A stretch of 64,000 bases of DNA from Metellina segmentata (GCA_947359465.1 OX375879.1:91810578-91874577), one strand, 5' to 3'. Counted from the first letter of the stretch, positions 1-11,431 are shown. The notes: a model not told the origin generated them from the letters alone. Translations and numbers: made by a program.

Positions 1-460
1 AGGTTAAAAACAAAATGGTAAATATGATACGATGCTTATAATTTTAGCTTGACTGACTTCAAGTTTCACAAAAAAGTATATAATGGATGTATTTATTTGT
101 TTAATCTGTAATAACTTACAAAAGCAATACCTGTGGGATTTATTACCTCTTAAATGGCTGATTCGCATTTTGTACTTTTGAGAACAGTATGGTAACTAGA
201 TGATCTAATTGAGCTTTAATATGGAATTTGGCTCCTGAATTCTCAATACTAGCTTCACTTGAACGATTCAATCAGGTGATTCAGGGTTATAAAAAGAGCG
301 TTAATTGCCTTCTTTCTAATAAAACATTTTTGGCTTTTGGAATGTAAAAGGGCAGCTATAGCTGTTTTCGAGGACATTCCAATGTTTTTCGATCGGATTT
401 AGATCGGTAAAATGTTTTAGCAACTGCATCTAAACAGTGCTCTCGCTCAAGGCACAATTT
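1..460. other. AT-rich sequence, nothing assigned
   Basis: AT-rich non-coding DNA upstream of the first SINE. I see no open frame with recognisable protein similarity, no inverted termini and no tandem repeat. Confidence 0.5.
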
Positions 461-465
461 CGGGA

Positions 466-700
466 CCGCCGTAGATCAGTGGATTTGTCCACTGCGTTGA
501 CAATCTGTGAGCTGTAAACGGCGCAGGTTCGATTCCTTCATGGCCGTAATTCTCTCTTCCGTGTCAGTAAAACCTTCATTGCGAGTGTTTGTGCATTACT
601 TGAAGTTTTCTCTCTTTTGTTTTAGGAGGAGCTTGGCCAAATATAGCCCTTGCACCATAGAACTCAATACAATCAATTAAGGTATCCTTGCATCCAATTG
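466..700 (+). mobile_element. SINE-A copy, tRNA-derived, near full length
   Basis: It has a tRNA-like head with an A-box-like TAGATCAGTGG at 472-482 and a perfect B box GGTTCGATTCC at 526-536, as expected for an internal RNA polymerase III promoter. The body follows with CCGTGTCAGTAAAACCTTC and a tail around GGCCAAATATAGCCCTTGC. The same body and tail recur near 36.5, 38.95, 43.9 and 56.7 kb, which identifies it as an interspersed family. I could not fix a target-site duplication, so both ends are approximate. Confidence 0.7.
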
Positions 701-1125
701 GTCCAATTGGAATCAAATAAGGTATCCAATTGGTTCATATGGACGTACATTATCTTCCATTAAAAGGAAGAAAATGGACTAACTACTGGAAAGAGGAGAG
801 TGTAGTGAGCTTAGCTACCACTCCACAACTTAACTTACAAATGGGTAGTATAAATACCAGTGTAATCCAACTCTACCATGAAGTACTTTTGGTAGACACT
901 AAGTTACGCTGGTTCATTAGCGCTTGCTATAAGAGTAAAGATTCAAGGACTTGGTGCCTATACGTTTCACTCGTTATAGTATCACATGCTAACATGTGCA
1001 GGTCGTTGCGGTATATCTATGAACCTACATCCCGTTTCACCATTCCACAACAAAAGGTGTGCTGTTCAACAATGTTACTCGACCGGCTGTGGGTTTCTTA
1101 TTGTTTTCAGACACTCACGCGTTTA
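701..1125. other. Unassigned sequence
   Basis: An open frame of 157 codons (730-1203) crosses this stretch and runs on into the left terminus of the following MITE. Its translation has no motif I recognise, and its end lies in repeat sequence, so I do not call it a gene. Confidence 0.4.
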
Positions 1126-1552
1126 GGCCCGGCGCACATCCGGGTTTTCAACGTGCGGGGCCAATGGGGCACAGAAGCCCAACTATGCACACATAAACGT
1201 TAAATGACGCACGAAGTCATTTCGCGCCATTTGTGATAAATATTCTATAGAAGAAAACGTGTTTATTTCGCCTACTTGGTGTAAAAAAGTATATTTTGAA
1301 ACAAAAAAGACGGTTAATGGATACAACCATTCATTAATTATTATTTATATTCCATTTGTTTATGAAAACAAGGTACTTCAAAACGGAAACTCATGTGCGG
1401 CGACCGTGCGGCGCGGCTGGGAACTGAGGTGCAAATTGCACGCAAGTTGGAGGTATGTGTGCACTTCTCTATTGGATCTAATGTAACTCAGACCGCATTT
1501 GTGTTGCGGCAGCGGCGCCGCACGTTGAAAACCCGGATGTGTGCACCGGGCC
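1126..1552 (+). mobile_element. MITE with GC-rich terminal inverted repeats, copy 1
   Basis: The element starts GGCCCGGCGCACATCCGGG and ends with the inverse, ATGTGTGCACCGGGCC. A second copy lies in opposite orientation at 4861-5299. The termini contain GC-rich steps such as GCGGCGCCGC, around an AT-rich centre. The flanks are TTA on the left and ATA on the right. Copy 2 is flanked by AAA on both sides, so a 3 bp target duplication is plausible, and a PIF/Harbinger-type origin is possible but unproven. No transposase is encoded; short open frames here are by-products of the GC-rich termini. Confidence 0.7.
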
Positions 1553-2432
1553 ATATTATCCGACTCCTTGGTGATCGTTATTCCTCCTTGAAGTGAGCAT
1601 TGAATATTTGTACGTGGTTCTAATATGTTCACGGCACTATTTTAATGACTTCCCTTTGACAATGGGGCTCAAAGGGAACTAAGCTCTTGGTGCCAATGGT
1701 TTTGATTATAGTATTTATCTGACACTACTGAAGTTCATCGGTCTTCCTACAACAAGTACTCTCTTGATTACAAGTACTCGGTTAGCAAGTGATGATTCTA
1801 GGCGATAAAGTTTGTAAAGCATAATCAATTGTCGCACAATGTTGTAACCTTAAGACGTCCCGAAACAGGTCTCTGGATGACTGTTCCACTTATTCTGAAT
1901 TGTTTACACAAACGAGAAAGCGAGAGTGACACAGAGAAAAGAAATGTGTCACTTCATAAATGGACTGCCTAGCCTCAAGCTAATTAAAAAAAGCACTCCA
2001 GCATTGGGAATTCACCAAACTCTTTCACCGAGACACATCATAGATTATATAATTCAAATTAACGCAAAATTTTAATAAAACATTTTCTCCAATAATTACA
2101 ACTCTTGGATAAGAACGCTTCACATGGTATGTCTAATTTGCATTATTTGACATAGAGACAATGCTATTTAGCAGTTTATATAGTATTTGCATACTCCACT
2201 TAAAGATCCAAGTAAACTTAGATCTTTAAGTCAATAGAATCCAAGCACGCCTGTGCTCAATATTTGAGAATTTGCATTGAAAATACACTTCTGCAATTCT
2301 ATGTATAATATGTATTTGAGATTTTGAAAGTTGATTTCAACGCGTGTACTTGACATCGACATCTGATTTTAAGTCAAAAGCAATTAACGAGCACTTACAA
2401 AGAAAAAAAATAATCTGTTAGGATCAGTAGTA
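1553..2432. other. Unassigned AT-rich sequence with a small hairpin
   Basis: No coding or repeat identity recognised. The one structural item is a perfect 11 bp inverted repeat (arms 2198-2208 and 2221-2231, ACTTAAAGATC and its complement) with a 12-base loop. It is not followed by a recognisable terminator or element end. Confidence 0.4.
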
Positions 2433-3300
2433 AAGGGTGCGTTCCATAAGTAATGTAACCAATTTTTTCAAGGCACGACTATGCACCGCAGCGCCCTCTA
2501 ACCCACTGTGATAGGTGGAGGGGGTGTTAGCTTCATAACGCACCCATTCCCAGTCACCTCTGAGCTGCCGAAGAGTCAGTTGTGCGTTCCCGTGAACCCC
2601 GTTTTGAGGCTTATGTAACACGGCGTGATGGATCGTTCTATGGAGCAATGTTACGTTGCCAGGTTTTGCGTTAAGCTTGGGAAGTTCGCTACCAAAACGT
2701 TTCTATTAATTCAGTAGGCCTTTGGAAGTGATAGCTTGTCCAAATCCCAAGTTCTCCGATGGCGCAAGTATCAAAACTGTGCTCACTATCTTCTTTGACG
2801 TCAGAGGCATTGTCCACTACAAATTCGTACATACCGGGATAACTGTGAACGCAGCTTTTTACTTGGAAGTGCTCAAAAGGCTGAAAAGGAGAGTCACGCG
2901 CTGCCGAAGTGACATCAAGGACGCATGGAAACTTCATCCCGACAACGCGAAAAGCCACAGTGCCTTCGTTGTCGACGCTTTCCTGGCCAGAACCCACACC
3001 CCATTGGTTCCCAGGCCTCGCTACAGTCCTGAGCTGGCTCCCTCAGACTTCTTTTTGTTTCCTCTCTTTAAACGAGTCCTGAAAGGGAAACATTGGGACG
3101 CGATTGAAAACATCCTGGCTCATGTCACATTGGCTCTAAAGGACATCCCGGAGAAGGCCTTCCAAGCCTGGAAACACCGCTTCCAGAAATATATCGACGC
3201 AGGAGGGTGCTATTTTGAAGATGTGTAACTAATTGTACAAATATGTTGAATAAATTAATTTTTTATGAATTTTGTCGCATTACTTATGGAACGCACCTTG
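2433..3300 (+). mobile_element. Mariner (DD34D) element, internally deleted, with both TIRs
   Basis: The left terminus (2433 on) reads AAGGGTGCGTTCCATAAG and continues TAATG; the right terminus is its inverse, ending at 3300. About 24 of 27 terminal positions agree. TA dinucleotides flank both ends (2431-2432 and 3301-3302), the expected target duplication of the Tc1/mariner superfamily. The element is 868 bp, against roughly 1.3 kb for a complete mariner, because the middle of the transposase gene is missing. It could only have moved by borrowed transposase. Confidence 0.88.
2640..3228 (+). pseudogene. Mariner transposase remnant, DD34D type, internal deletion and frame breaks
   Basis: A mariner transposase cuts and pastes its own element in the nucleus at TA sites. 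The ATG at 2640 opens with MEQCYVARFCVKLGK, the start of the N-terminal helix-turn-helix region of mariners, and hits an in-frame TAG after about 25 codons. Similarity continues to about 2760 (SLSKSQVLRW), then jumps directly into the catalytic half in another frame. There the second catalytic aspartate is in HPDNAKSHSA and the third in SPELAPSDFFLF. I count 34 residues between them, which matches DD34D. The first aspartate and the linker are lost in the deletion. The frame ends in TAA at 3228. This is a dead copy. Confidence 0.88.
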
Positions 3301-3364
3301 TATACAGAATTCTCAAGTTGGATTACTCTTGAGTGTTTCAACCCGAAATTAATCAAACAACATC

Positions 3365-3882
3365 GACAAAAGTATCTGGACATTGCATGTTTTCCAGAAA
3401 AAGTGCTTTATTATTCTATTTAGTAACGCGTAGGCCCTCATTTTGCTTGTATTGCAGCTGCAACACATCGAGGCAGACTTTCCACAAGTTATCTGCAAGT
3501 CTGGGCTGGAATAGCTCTTCATGCTTCTTACAAGGCTGTGAGAAGAGGCTCTCTCCAGTTTGTTCCACAAGTGTTCGATCAGATTGCAATCGGCGCTTAG
3601 AACAGGTCAGTCAAGCTAATTCTCTTCATATTCAGGAAACCAGACCAGCACACGTTTCGAAGTGTGACATGGAGCTCAATCCAGTTGGAAGATACAACCA
3701 TCATCGCCGTAGTATTGTCATAGTGTAGGCAAGGCCGGATCATCCAGAACGTCGAGGTTTGCGTCAAAGTTCATGGTAACAGGTACATAAAGCAAAGGGT
3801 CGTGTCCTATCCAAGAAAAACAAGCCCACACTAAGATGGATCCTCCTCCGAATTTCGGCAGTGTCCAAATACTTTTGTCCAT
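3365..3882 (-). mobile_element. Tc1-like deletion derivative with TIRs
   Basis: Inverted termini are visible as GACAAAAGTATCTGGACAT near 3366 and its inverse TGTCCAAATACTTTTGTCC ending near 3881. A TA follows the right end; the left TA is degraded. The roughly 520 bp between them carries only the C-terminal half of a Tc1-like transposase on the minus strand, so the N-terminal half and the 5' untranslated part were lost. The terminal repeat itself is translated in frame with the remaining coding sequence. Confidence 0.78.
3375..3870 (-). pseudogene. Tc1-like transposase, C-terminal remnant with stops
   Basis: Minus-strand translation starts right after the terminus with FGGGSILVWACFSW, the conserved beta-strand region of Tc1 transposases. 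It continues through a degraded second catalytic site (QLD, stop, APCHTSK), then DCNLIEHLWNKLER, which holds the third acidic residue. Counting stops as residues, 34 positions separate the D and the E, so this is a DD34E enzyme. At least three stop codons interrupt it. The last residues are encoded by the other terminal repeat. The N-terminal DNA-binding domain and first aspartate are absent. It is non-functional. Confidence 0.82.
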
Positions 3883-3884
3883 AT

Positions 3885-4860
3885 CGCGTGGCTTAGTTTG
3901 GCCCTCTGTGGTCTTTTTTGACAGAAGGTTGATCAATTATCATTTAAAACTGCATAAGAAGCAAAATGTAACATGTATTGTGATAAGCTTCGATTATGGA
4001 CGGCACATCCACGATTGCATTGCGACACATCCCAAACATACGAATCCAGAGTATTACATTGCGTGGAAAGTGAAAACGCTCGCACCGAGGGCAACAGGCA
4101 CACTAGCAAACAGCTCCTATCAGCAACCACGACCTTAGTCCACCAAAATGACAAACGGTTTTATAGTTTCAAGCAGTTCAAAGCTGCTGGTTTAAAAAAC
4201 TTCTTCACTAAAATTTTGTTATTTCATATGCTAACAGCCTCGTTAGTAAGCAGCTGTAAATGCGTTCTGAACCTCTACAAATACACACTAGCAAACAGCT
4301 ACCAACATTCACAATCTTCGTCGACCAAACTGACAACCAGTCGGATACCTTTGAGTACCACAAAGTTGTTTGCAGATCTGGTTCGATAAGCGACTATTCT
4401 AGTGAATATTGTTATTTTACACTTGCAATTCTTTCGTTAGAAAATGACTTTAGAAACAGCTACAAACTTCTATGCCAAAGCAGCTTCTTTCCAGAGCTTA
4501 TTGATCTTCGGGCCACAGGACTAATCTCTCCAACACCACACCCATGACTTCTTATAAAAGGGAAGATCACGCACATTGAGTGATAGTCGTTTGAAGACAT
4601 CTGAACGCTGGGGATAATATATCACTAGTAAATTTATGTATTTATGAAGTATATTGAGATTGTAGTACATTCGTCCATAAGGAATCGCGTGAATATGATG
4701 AGTAAACATCGTTTCAAGATCTCGTCACATCAGAAGGTGTAGAGTCCCTTATGGACTTACAGATCCAAGTGGTTTTGACGAAATACATCGTCCAAGCTCT
4801 GGACAAATTTGCTAATGAAATCATCCATAAAAACTGTTATTACTCCAAGGGGGAAACAAA
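3885..4860. other. Unassigned sequence
   Basis: No gene or element identified. The phrase CACACTAGCAAACAGCT occurs near 4099 and again near 4286, a minor local repeat. Short open frames here show no family motif. Confidence 0.4.
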
Positions 4861-5299
4861 GACCCGGTGCACACATCCGGTTTTTCAACGTGCGGCACCG
4901 CTGCCGCAACGCAAGTGCGGTCCGAGACACATTAGATCCAATGGAGTAGTGCACACATGCCTCTGACGCCACTGCGGCGACGCACGTCCAACTTGCGTAC
5001 CATTTGTACGGCAGTTTACCACGGAGCCTCATGCTTCTCCGGTCTAAAGCACCTTGTTTTCATAAATAAGTTGAATTTAAAAAATTAATAAATGGTTGCA
5101 TCCATTCAAAAGTCTATTTTGATTCAAAATATTCTTTTTTACACCAAGTAAGCGAAATAAACACGTTTTCTTCGATAGAATATATATCGCAAATGGCGCG
5201 AAATGAGTACTTGCGTCATTTCACGGTTATGTGTGCATAGTTGGGCTTCGGTGCCGCAGCGGCGCCGCACGTTGGAAAACCAGATGTGTTCACCGGGCC
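4861..5299 (-). mobile_element. MITE with GC-rich terminal inverted repeats, copy 2
   Basis: This is the inverted partner of the element at 1126-1552. It starts GACCCGGTGCACACATCCGG and ends with TTCACCGGGCC. Shared internal blocks include a stretch near 5150 with CGAAATAAACACG and the block ATGTGTGCATAGTTGGGCTT near the right terminus, which in copy 1 lies near the left terminus on the other strand. It is flanked by AAA on both sides, consistent with a 3 bp target duplication. Confidence 0.72.
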
Positions 5300-5734
5300 A
5301 AAGATCCAAATAGGGATAGCAAATTGTCTCTCGCGTAGATCAGTTTGGAACAGGTTTTTGCATCAGAGGTTGGCCACGAACGGGTGGCTTTCATCTTGGA
5401 GGTAAATCATCAGGATGGTTAAGAACAAAAATAACACTTTCGTTGTTGAAAAACTACCGAAATAGATAAGATAGTTGAAGAAACTGATACACCAGGCAAT
5501 AAGACGAATAAGTAAATTTAAAACTTCTTTTACAAACAATAAAAGGTGGTAGGAACACAAAATTAAACCTAATACCTAGAGGGGATTTTGGTCCGTAAGA
5601 TCCACCTGGATTTGCTAGAGGGCGCTGTTCAACCAAGTGATAGTTGATCAATATTCATAGGTCATCGTCGTTTTAGATACTGATGACTTCGTGCGGGTGT
5701 TATGCATCATTTCACGAATGTCACGATGACTGAC
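5300..5734. other. Unassigned sequence before the DUF4817-like fragment
   Basis: AT-rich up to about 5580, then a more mixed stretch. Part of the latter may be the 5' leader of the same mobile element as the following coding fragment, since the base composition changes around 5580. No open frame of interest. Confidence 0.35.
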
Positions 5735-5849
5735 ATGCACCTAGCATATGGAGCAGTTAACGGAAAAGGATGCTGTGAGATTGTATCGCAAAGGGTACCC
5801 CGACAGACATTTGCCAAACCATGAAACGTTTCCCACAAACTATAAGTAA
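5735..5849 (+). pseudogene. Fragment resembling the DUF4817 helix-turn-helix domain of arthropod mobile elements
   Basis: An ATG at 5735 gives MHLAYGAVNGKG; the similarity then continues in another frame from about 5772 with AVRLYRKGYPDRHLPNHETF and ends at TAA (5847-5849). The pattern of an LAYG start followed by AVRLYRxxYPDRxxPxxxTF is what I know from the short N-terminal domain called DUF4817, present in many copies in arthropod genomes and thought to come from transposons. One frameshift and an early stop show it is dead. Nothing downstream continues the protein. The family call is from memory of the motif and should be tested by a profile search. Confidence 0.6.
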
Positions 5850-8532
5850 AATCGGAACATTCATTGGAGTGTTGCAAAAGACTACAGGAGAATTGTAAGA
5901 TTAGGATTGTCGAAATATTGCTTTCATGCTGTCATTCATTTCTGCACTCTAGCGTTAAAACCCTGTACGTACCATAAGAAACTTGTATACTTACATGCAT
6001 AGTCATAATCACGTATATTATTGATGGAAGGGTCCATAACGCATTTGTGATTATTTAATTACATGTGCATTTAATAAAAATTCCGTGTGACTCAGACTGC
6101 GTGGAACACTAACCTATAAAAACCCGTTTTGAAACGGCTGTAAGTATACGACTCTATTACTAGTTACTATTGTTTTTTATTGATTAATTATGTGTAAGGT
6201 TTTGTTCTAAGATAAGTATTATTTTGCTTCTTATTTCGATTACAATATTTTCGTCCTGTTGATTAATGCATATAAGAGTATAAATGCTTAGAACTAAATT
6301 TAACAGATTAAATTATAATTTGAAACAATACAGTTTGCAATTTAAGAATAAGATATAAAATCAACTAAAAATGTTCTTGATGAAAAAATAGTTTATTTTG
6401 AACTGTTGAGAATCATGAAATGGCAAATTGCTTTTACCAATTATCATGTCTTATATTGTATACTATTAAGCATTAATTCAATTCATACTAATTGATTTCG
6501 ATGTATACTTATATATGGGTGAAGGTGACAGAAAAACCTATTAAATATAAAAACATCGTCACATGAATTGAAAGTATCGTGAAATTTGAAAGGTCAATTT
6601 TCTTTTATTCTGTATTTTAAATCATGTGATGGAATATGCACTACATGCTCGTCGATTGATGGCATTGACAAGATTCTCTTATCCGGAAAGACAACAGTTC
6701 TTCCGTATGCACAATTATCGGTTATTGGAGAGAAATATAGGAAGAATAAATGATCACTGACCTGAAAACTTATCGTTGAGAAACTATTGAAACAACGCAT
6801 ATTTAATTAGAAAACACGGTTTGAAACAACTCATAAATTTCGTAACGCATACAATACACTTTAATAATTTCATGCCAATGCATTTTGCACTAATTATTAG
6901 AGACCGGAATTTTATGCAGTAAAAACTGCCAAAATATGCAGTTAAAAATGCTAAAATATGCAAGTAATATGCAGTAAAAAATGACGAAATATGCAGTAAA
7001 GCATGTCAAAATATGCATTTTTATGCACTACAAATTAAAATTGAAAGTGAAAAAGCCAATACGAAGGAACACTATAAGAAAGGAACAAAATGATAAAGTC
7101 AACTATAGACATCAAGTTTCAAATACAGATGCACATTTATTGCTTTTGCATTTACTTTGAACGAAAAAGATTGTGAAAATTTACGCATGTTTCATAACAA
7201 CTGGCAAAGCACAACCGAATTACATTAAAAATGAATGAATTGTGTGTGTGTGCTGTTTTGTGATTTTACATCCTTCCTTTTTATATTAATAATTTCCTGT
7301 CTTTGCGGTGTATTCAGCTTTCGAGTCTGAATGTTTATCCCATTTGTTAATTTTCTTCATCTTTTTTTAATTCTTCCTCTGAAAGTAACTCGGTTGTTTT
7401 CGCACACTGAGACGCCCTTAGAACAGATTCTTTACATAGTTTATTGCTTGTTTAGTCTATGTGCCCGTCATTATACACCTTTATGAGAATCCAATGATTG
7501 ATCGGGTTGTTCTGCAATGTGCTTTTCTTTTCATTTTCATATTTCCTGTGTTACGTAATTATAATTGCTCAGTTGGCAATGTGATCATTTGGTTTATTCC
7601 TATAATTCATTTTTGTGTATGTGCGGTACCATTTTAAAATTCTATTCTGCTAAAAATAAATGCAGTGTTTCTTCCCGAGATGCTCTGTATTTCATTGCAA
7701 AAAAGTGCTATAACATTTGAAATATTGATATTTTGTGTGAAATATGCAATACATGCAACAACCCTTCATTTATACTATTATATGTAGTAACCCCTCAAAT
7801 ATTCAAAATTAAGCATTTTATAATGTCACCTATAGTATCCTTGAAGCATAATTCGGATAGAAAATTCATCTTCTGACTCGTATGTGGTGTTAAACCAAAT
7901 CTGCAATTGCATAGGAATGCGGTCTCTACTAATTATATTGAAACACTTGTTTGATGAAGTAACAGAATTTGTATATCGTGGTTCAATTCTGTTCAACTCT
8001 GTGAGTGAGTAATCTACGTTTTTTGTTCGGTATTTCGTAAAAAAGGACAAAATAAAATAAAGCAGTAACGTAAACATTATGTTGTAATGCATTATGTTAT
8101 AATGCATTATCAATAGTTTCGTGTCTTCAATTTGTCCTATCTTAATTAAAGAAAAGTATTTTAATAAGATTTGGTGAGAGTTAAGTAGTATTGCTTTTTC
8201 CCTACAACATACTCATAATGACTTAATAACCACATTTATTACTTAAAAGAATGACAGGAAACATTCCATTGTTCAAGATCGTCAAAACTGTTTAGAAGTC
8301 TTGCAGGAAAGATTGAAGACTGCTGGACGGATTTATCTGACCTCTTTTATAAGGATAAATTTATTCCCTCTGGCTGCAATATCAGAGTTTTCCCTTTGGA
8401 CAACTCAGTATATAAGCAACACTCGCACTGTGATTATGAATTGTTACTGCAAAATAAGAATAATACTTTTCGGCCCTCCTCATCGACTGGTGGAAAACCA
8501 CTAGTTTTTGGTACAAGAGGATGCTAGAATTC
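5850..8532. other. Long AT-rich stretch, no gene seen
   Basis: About 2.7 kb of AT-rich sequence. It holds a 22 bp minisatellite (6911-7027, listed separately) and a small direct repeat around 8077-8110 (TAATGCATTATGTT repeated). Open frames are short and carry no recognised motif. Confidence 0.5.
6911..7027. repeat. 22 bp minisatellite, about five units
   Basis: ATGCA recurs at 6914, 6936, 6958, 6969, 6991 and 7013, giving a 22 bp period with one half-step of 11. A typical unit is AAAATATGCAGTAAAAAATG plus two bases. Units differ by several substitutions, so the array is old. Confidence 0.8.
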
Positions 8533-8709
8533 GAAATTCTTGTTGCAGGAGTGGAAACCATAGCTGTGTATCAAAATCGTGTTGAAAGTATGCACAGAAG
8601 GGTTGCTAGTGTAATTGCAGCAAGTGGAGAGGGCCACCCCTATTAAAGCATGTATTCTTTCCTTTATACTATCACATCTTATTGTCCGGTCCATTATTGA
8701 AGGGTAGTG
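8533..8709 (+). pseudogene. Tc1-like transposase C-terminus with adjoining TIR
   Basis: The + strand frame ends RVESMHRRVASVIAASGE, then GHPY and TAA (8644-8646). This is the usual C-terminus of Tc1-like transposases (ESMPRR, VIAA, G-G-TxY pattern). About 45 bases later comes GTCCGGTCCATTATTGAAGG followed by GTAGTG, ending near 8709. The same terminus is present at the right edge of the Tc1 remnant at 26288-26613, so both belong to one family. Everything upstream of about 8533, including the catalytic core, is missing or unrecognisable. The flanking TA appears mutated to CA. Confidence 0.7.
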
Positions 8710-9332
8710 CATGTGTTATTTACTGTGCAGTACTCAGAGTGGGATTCTTGAAAAATGAAAGGCTTACAGCACCTTAGATATAATAGTATTGATGAAACAT
8801 TTCCAAACGGCATGACACAGTTGAAAGAATTATCAGGAAAAAAAGGGTCGACGCTTGTAATGTTTTTCTTGCCTATTACACACAAGAACTGACTTTGAGC
8901 CTATGTTTATGGATATAGATGATGGAATAAGACCCAGTTCTGTATTCAGCCCCAATCGAAAAAAGCCTTTCGAAACGTAAACACCCCGCATTTTAAAATT
9001 CAAACACATGATACCAACTCCTCAAAATTCCTTCAGAGTCGAGTACAGAAACAATGGATGCATCACATTTACTTCAACATTAAAAATAGTTCCTGGTTAC
9101 AAAGCATGCAACTTGGCCTACAACAGCTAATGAAGTCTTGTATGTATGAACCAAGAAACCATCCAAGACTTGGCATATACATCCTTTGAATTTAAGTTGA
9201 GGTTGGATTGAATTTTAAGACCCAGCTGACATAAGAATAGTTGCGAATACCAGTGAACCTAAGTAGGTTTCCCCCCCCCCTGATTCTGAGAATTACTGAC
9301 TCTGTCATTCGGTAATTCGGTAAGTTTTAATA
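8710..9332. other. Unassigned sequence
   Basis: No coding or repeat similarity recognised. A run of C sits near 9270. Confidence 0.4.
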
Positions 9333-9432
9333 ATCGTCACACTGGAGCAACACAACGGGCTATTGACGACGGTCCGAGATCAATCCCTTAAGAGAAAGAT
9401 CCGACGACAACACCGCGTAATTTTGAACCACC
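9333..9432 (-). mobile_element. SINE gamma-body fragment, 3' end only
   Basis: The block around GAGCAACACAACGGGCTATT and GACGACGGTCC is the 3' tail, in minus orientation, of the body shared by many SINEs here. It stops at about 9432 after TTTTGAACCACC, so only the 3' hundred bases are kept. Confidence 0.75.
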
Positions 9433-10059
9433 TTTGTCATTCGGAAAATCATATTTCGGAAGCACTAGCAAAACAAATTTTGCACAATGACTGACGAAAG
9501 CATTTTTGAACCCGGCAACAGGCTAGGTAGCAGTGAGTTGAACCAAATTCTGTAGACTATAACAAAATGCGATCTTTAGTGTTTTAAGAAGAAAAACCCA
9601 TTCCATGAACTCATAATACATCTATAATCTCATTAATTGGACGAAAATTACATTCACTGTTACCCTGTTCCTCTTCACCTCATGAAATCTATGATCTTCT
9701 ACGAGCACTGAGCGTCTTTTAGAATCCTGTTCCAGACTTTCTTAGCCACACTAAAATGTGGGAAGATTGCATCAAGGCTTGCTGAATGCCTTGGAGAATT
9801 TAATTGAGTGGGTACAAAAGATACATTTTCATTATACAACGAGTATGCCCCAAATTGGTCAAAGAGTATCGCACAAATCTCTCGAAAGTTAAGCACGCTC
9901 CACAAATGGATCAGAGAGAATAGAAGGGACTCGATGTACAGAATTCTCTCCGCGGTGAACTCGGAGGTATTCCAAAAAGCACCAAAACGAGACATACCTG
10001 TATGTTGCACATTAAGTTATATATTGCTGTTCATGAAAGTTGAGACACAAGTGGAATTA
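9433..10059. other. Unassigned sequence
   Basis: Overlapping open frames of about 100 codons on both strands (9699-10010 minus and 9808-10125 plus) have no recognised motif and look like chance frames. No repeat identity found. Confidence 0.35.
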
Positions 10060-10232
10060 ATCCATCAAGGTATGATCAATTTTGCTGACGAGATATATAG
10101 TCTTTACGATATTGCTGATTTTTGATGATGAGATCTGGTTCTTTTAATGATAAGATGTTTCGTTCATCAAGATCTGCAAATGGTTTTTATAATGATGGGA
10201 TACCTCGTCAAGACAACCACCACGAGGGTTAA
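10060..10232 (+). mobile_element. TTAA palindrome MITE (piggyBac-like), left-truncated copy
   Basis: It contains modules of the GACGAGATATCTCGTC family (GACGAGATATATAGTC near 10086; GATACCTCGTC near 10200) separated by ATCAAGATCTGC-type spacers. It ends CCACCACGAGGGTTAA, with TTAA at 10229-10232. The usual left terminus is missing; the copy begins inside the first spacer. Confidence 0.7.
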
Positions 10233-10847
10233 TATATACCATATACATACTTTTAAACAATGAAACTCAAGCAGGTATGTTTTAAATATTCACCCCATTT
10301 TTATAATTTAGTTATTGTTCTTCCGGGTACAGCAAGTTATCGAATGAAACCAATTAGAAACTTACAGACGTTTCTCACGGACTAACCTGGTGACTATAAT
10401 GGCAAGGTTGACTATAATGGAAGGCCAAATTCTGAATATTAGTACGGAGAAGATTGTTAGTGTAAACCCTTCTAGAGGACAATCGACCAAAGTGTGTGCT
10501 TGTGGTATTTATTTTACAATCTCGTAACCATATTTTGTGTTTAATTTTTGATTTTATTGAAAATATCATTCCTTTTTCTTATTTTAGTGAAGGGACGAAT
10601 GGCACAAAGCAATGCATTGCTTTGCACAGTAACGACCATATTTTTCAGACTTTCCAGTTGTTTCGAATCCAACAATCAGTATTTGAGATTGAGTACTAAG
10701 TCACGCCAAATCAAATTCAAGTCTAGAGCTGAAACATGGTAATACAATTAAGTGGCTGGAGAACCTCATGTAATAGAGGCAGATATAGATATCTACTTCA
10801 GTCCAGTTCTAACTAATGTAGGTAGTTGAATTTATGTCGCCCTGGAG
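10233..10847. other. Unassigned AT-rich sequence
   Basis: Nothing recognised; overlapping chance open frames only. Confidence 0.4.
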
Positions 10848-10985
10848 TTCCCTAATATCCATAACACTCAAACGCAAGGACATTTGATGCCACAATAGAT
10901 TTAACTTATACCAACCCACACGACGGTCTTTGGCTGAACAGAGTTTTCACCTCGCAATTCTCCAGTTGCTAGTACGTAACTCTAA
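10848..10985 (-). mobile_element. SINE-D 5' part, minus orientation
   Basis: Read on the minus strand it gives a tRNA-like head (AGCAACTGGAGAATTGCGAG), then GACCGTCGTGTGGGTTGG, then the start of the gamma body. This matches the head-to-body order of the SINE-D copies at 23716 and 53040. It is truncated before the 3' tail. Confidence 0.65.
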
Positions 10986-11416
10986 GCAATTGCACTACTG
11001 GGCCCTATTAGAATTTAAAAAATTAAGAATAGAGGAATCGTGCCCTATATTGATGGAGAAGAGAGAGCCATGTTAAAATACCTGTACGAGCGAGATTTTT
11101 AATTCTTGACTGTTTGAAATCTGGACACGCCTCATCTTACTAGACAGCGATCATCCACTTTAAAGATAATCGATTAGTTCATCTACATTCGTAAGACATC
11201 ATTTAGCATGCTGTTGGTAGAAATGTCGAGGGTCGTGCCTTTAGCTCATGAGACCTCCCGTACTTTTCAGGTCCGTTATACTCTTAAACCCTTTCAGAGG
11301 GTTCATATGTATTATATCTTCTGAAACCTGTTGTCTGCCTACCTGTCATCTCACCAGGTTTAACATTCTGGACCAATATAATTTTTCCAAGCGTCTATCA
11401 ACCAATAGATGGGGTT
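10986..11416. other. Unassigned sequence
   Basis: No recognised gene or repeat. Confidence 0.35.
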
Positions 11417-11431
11417 ATTTAGTCTACGTGC

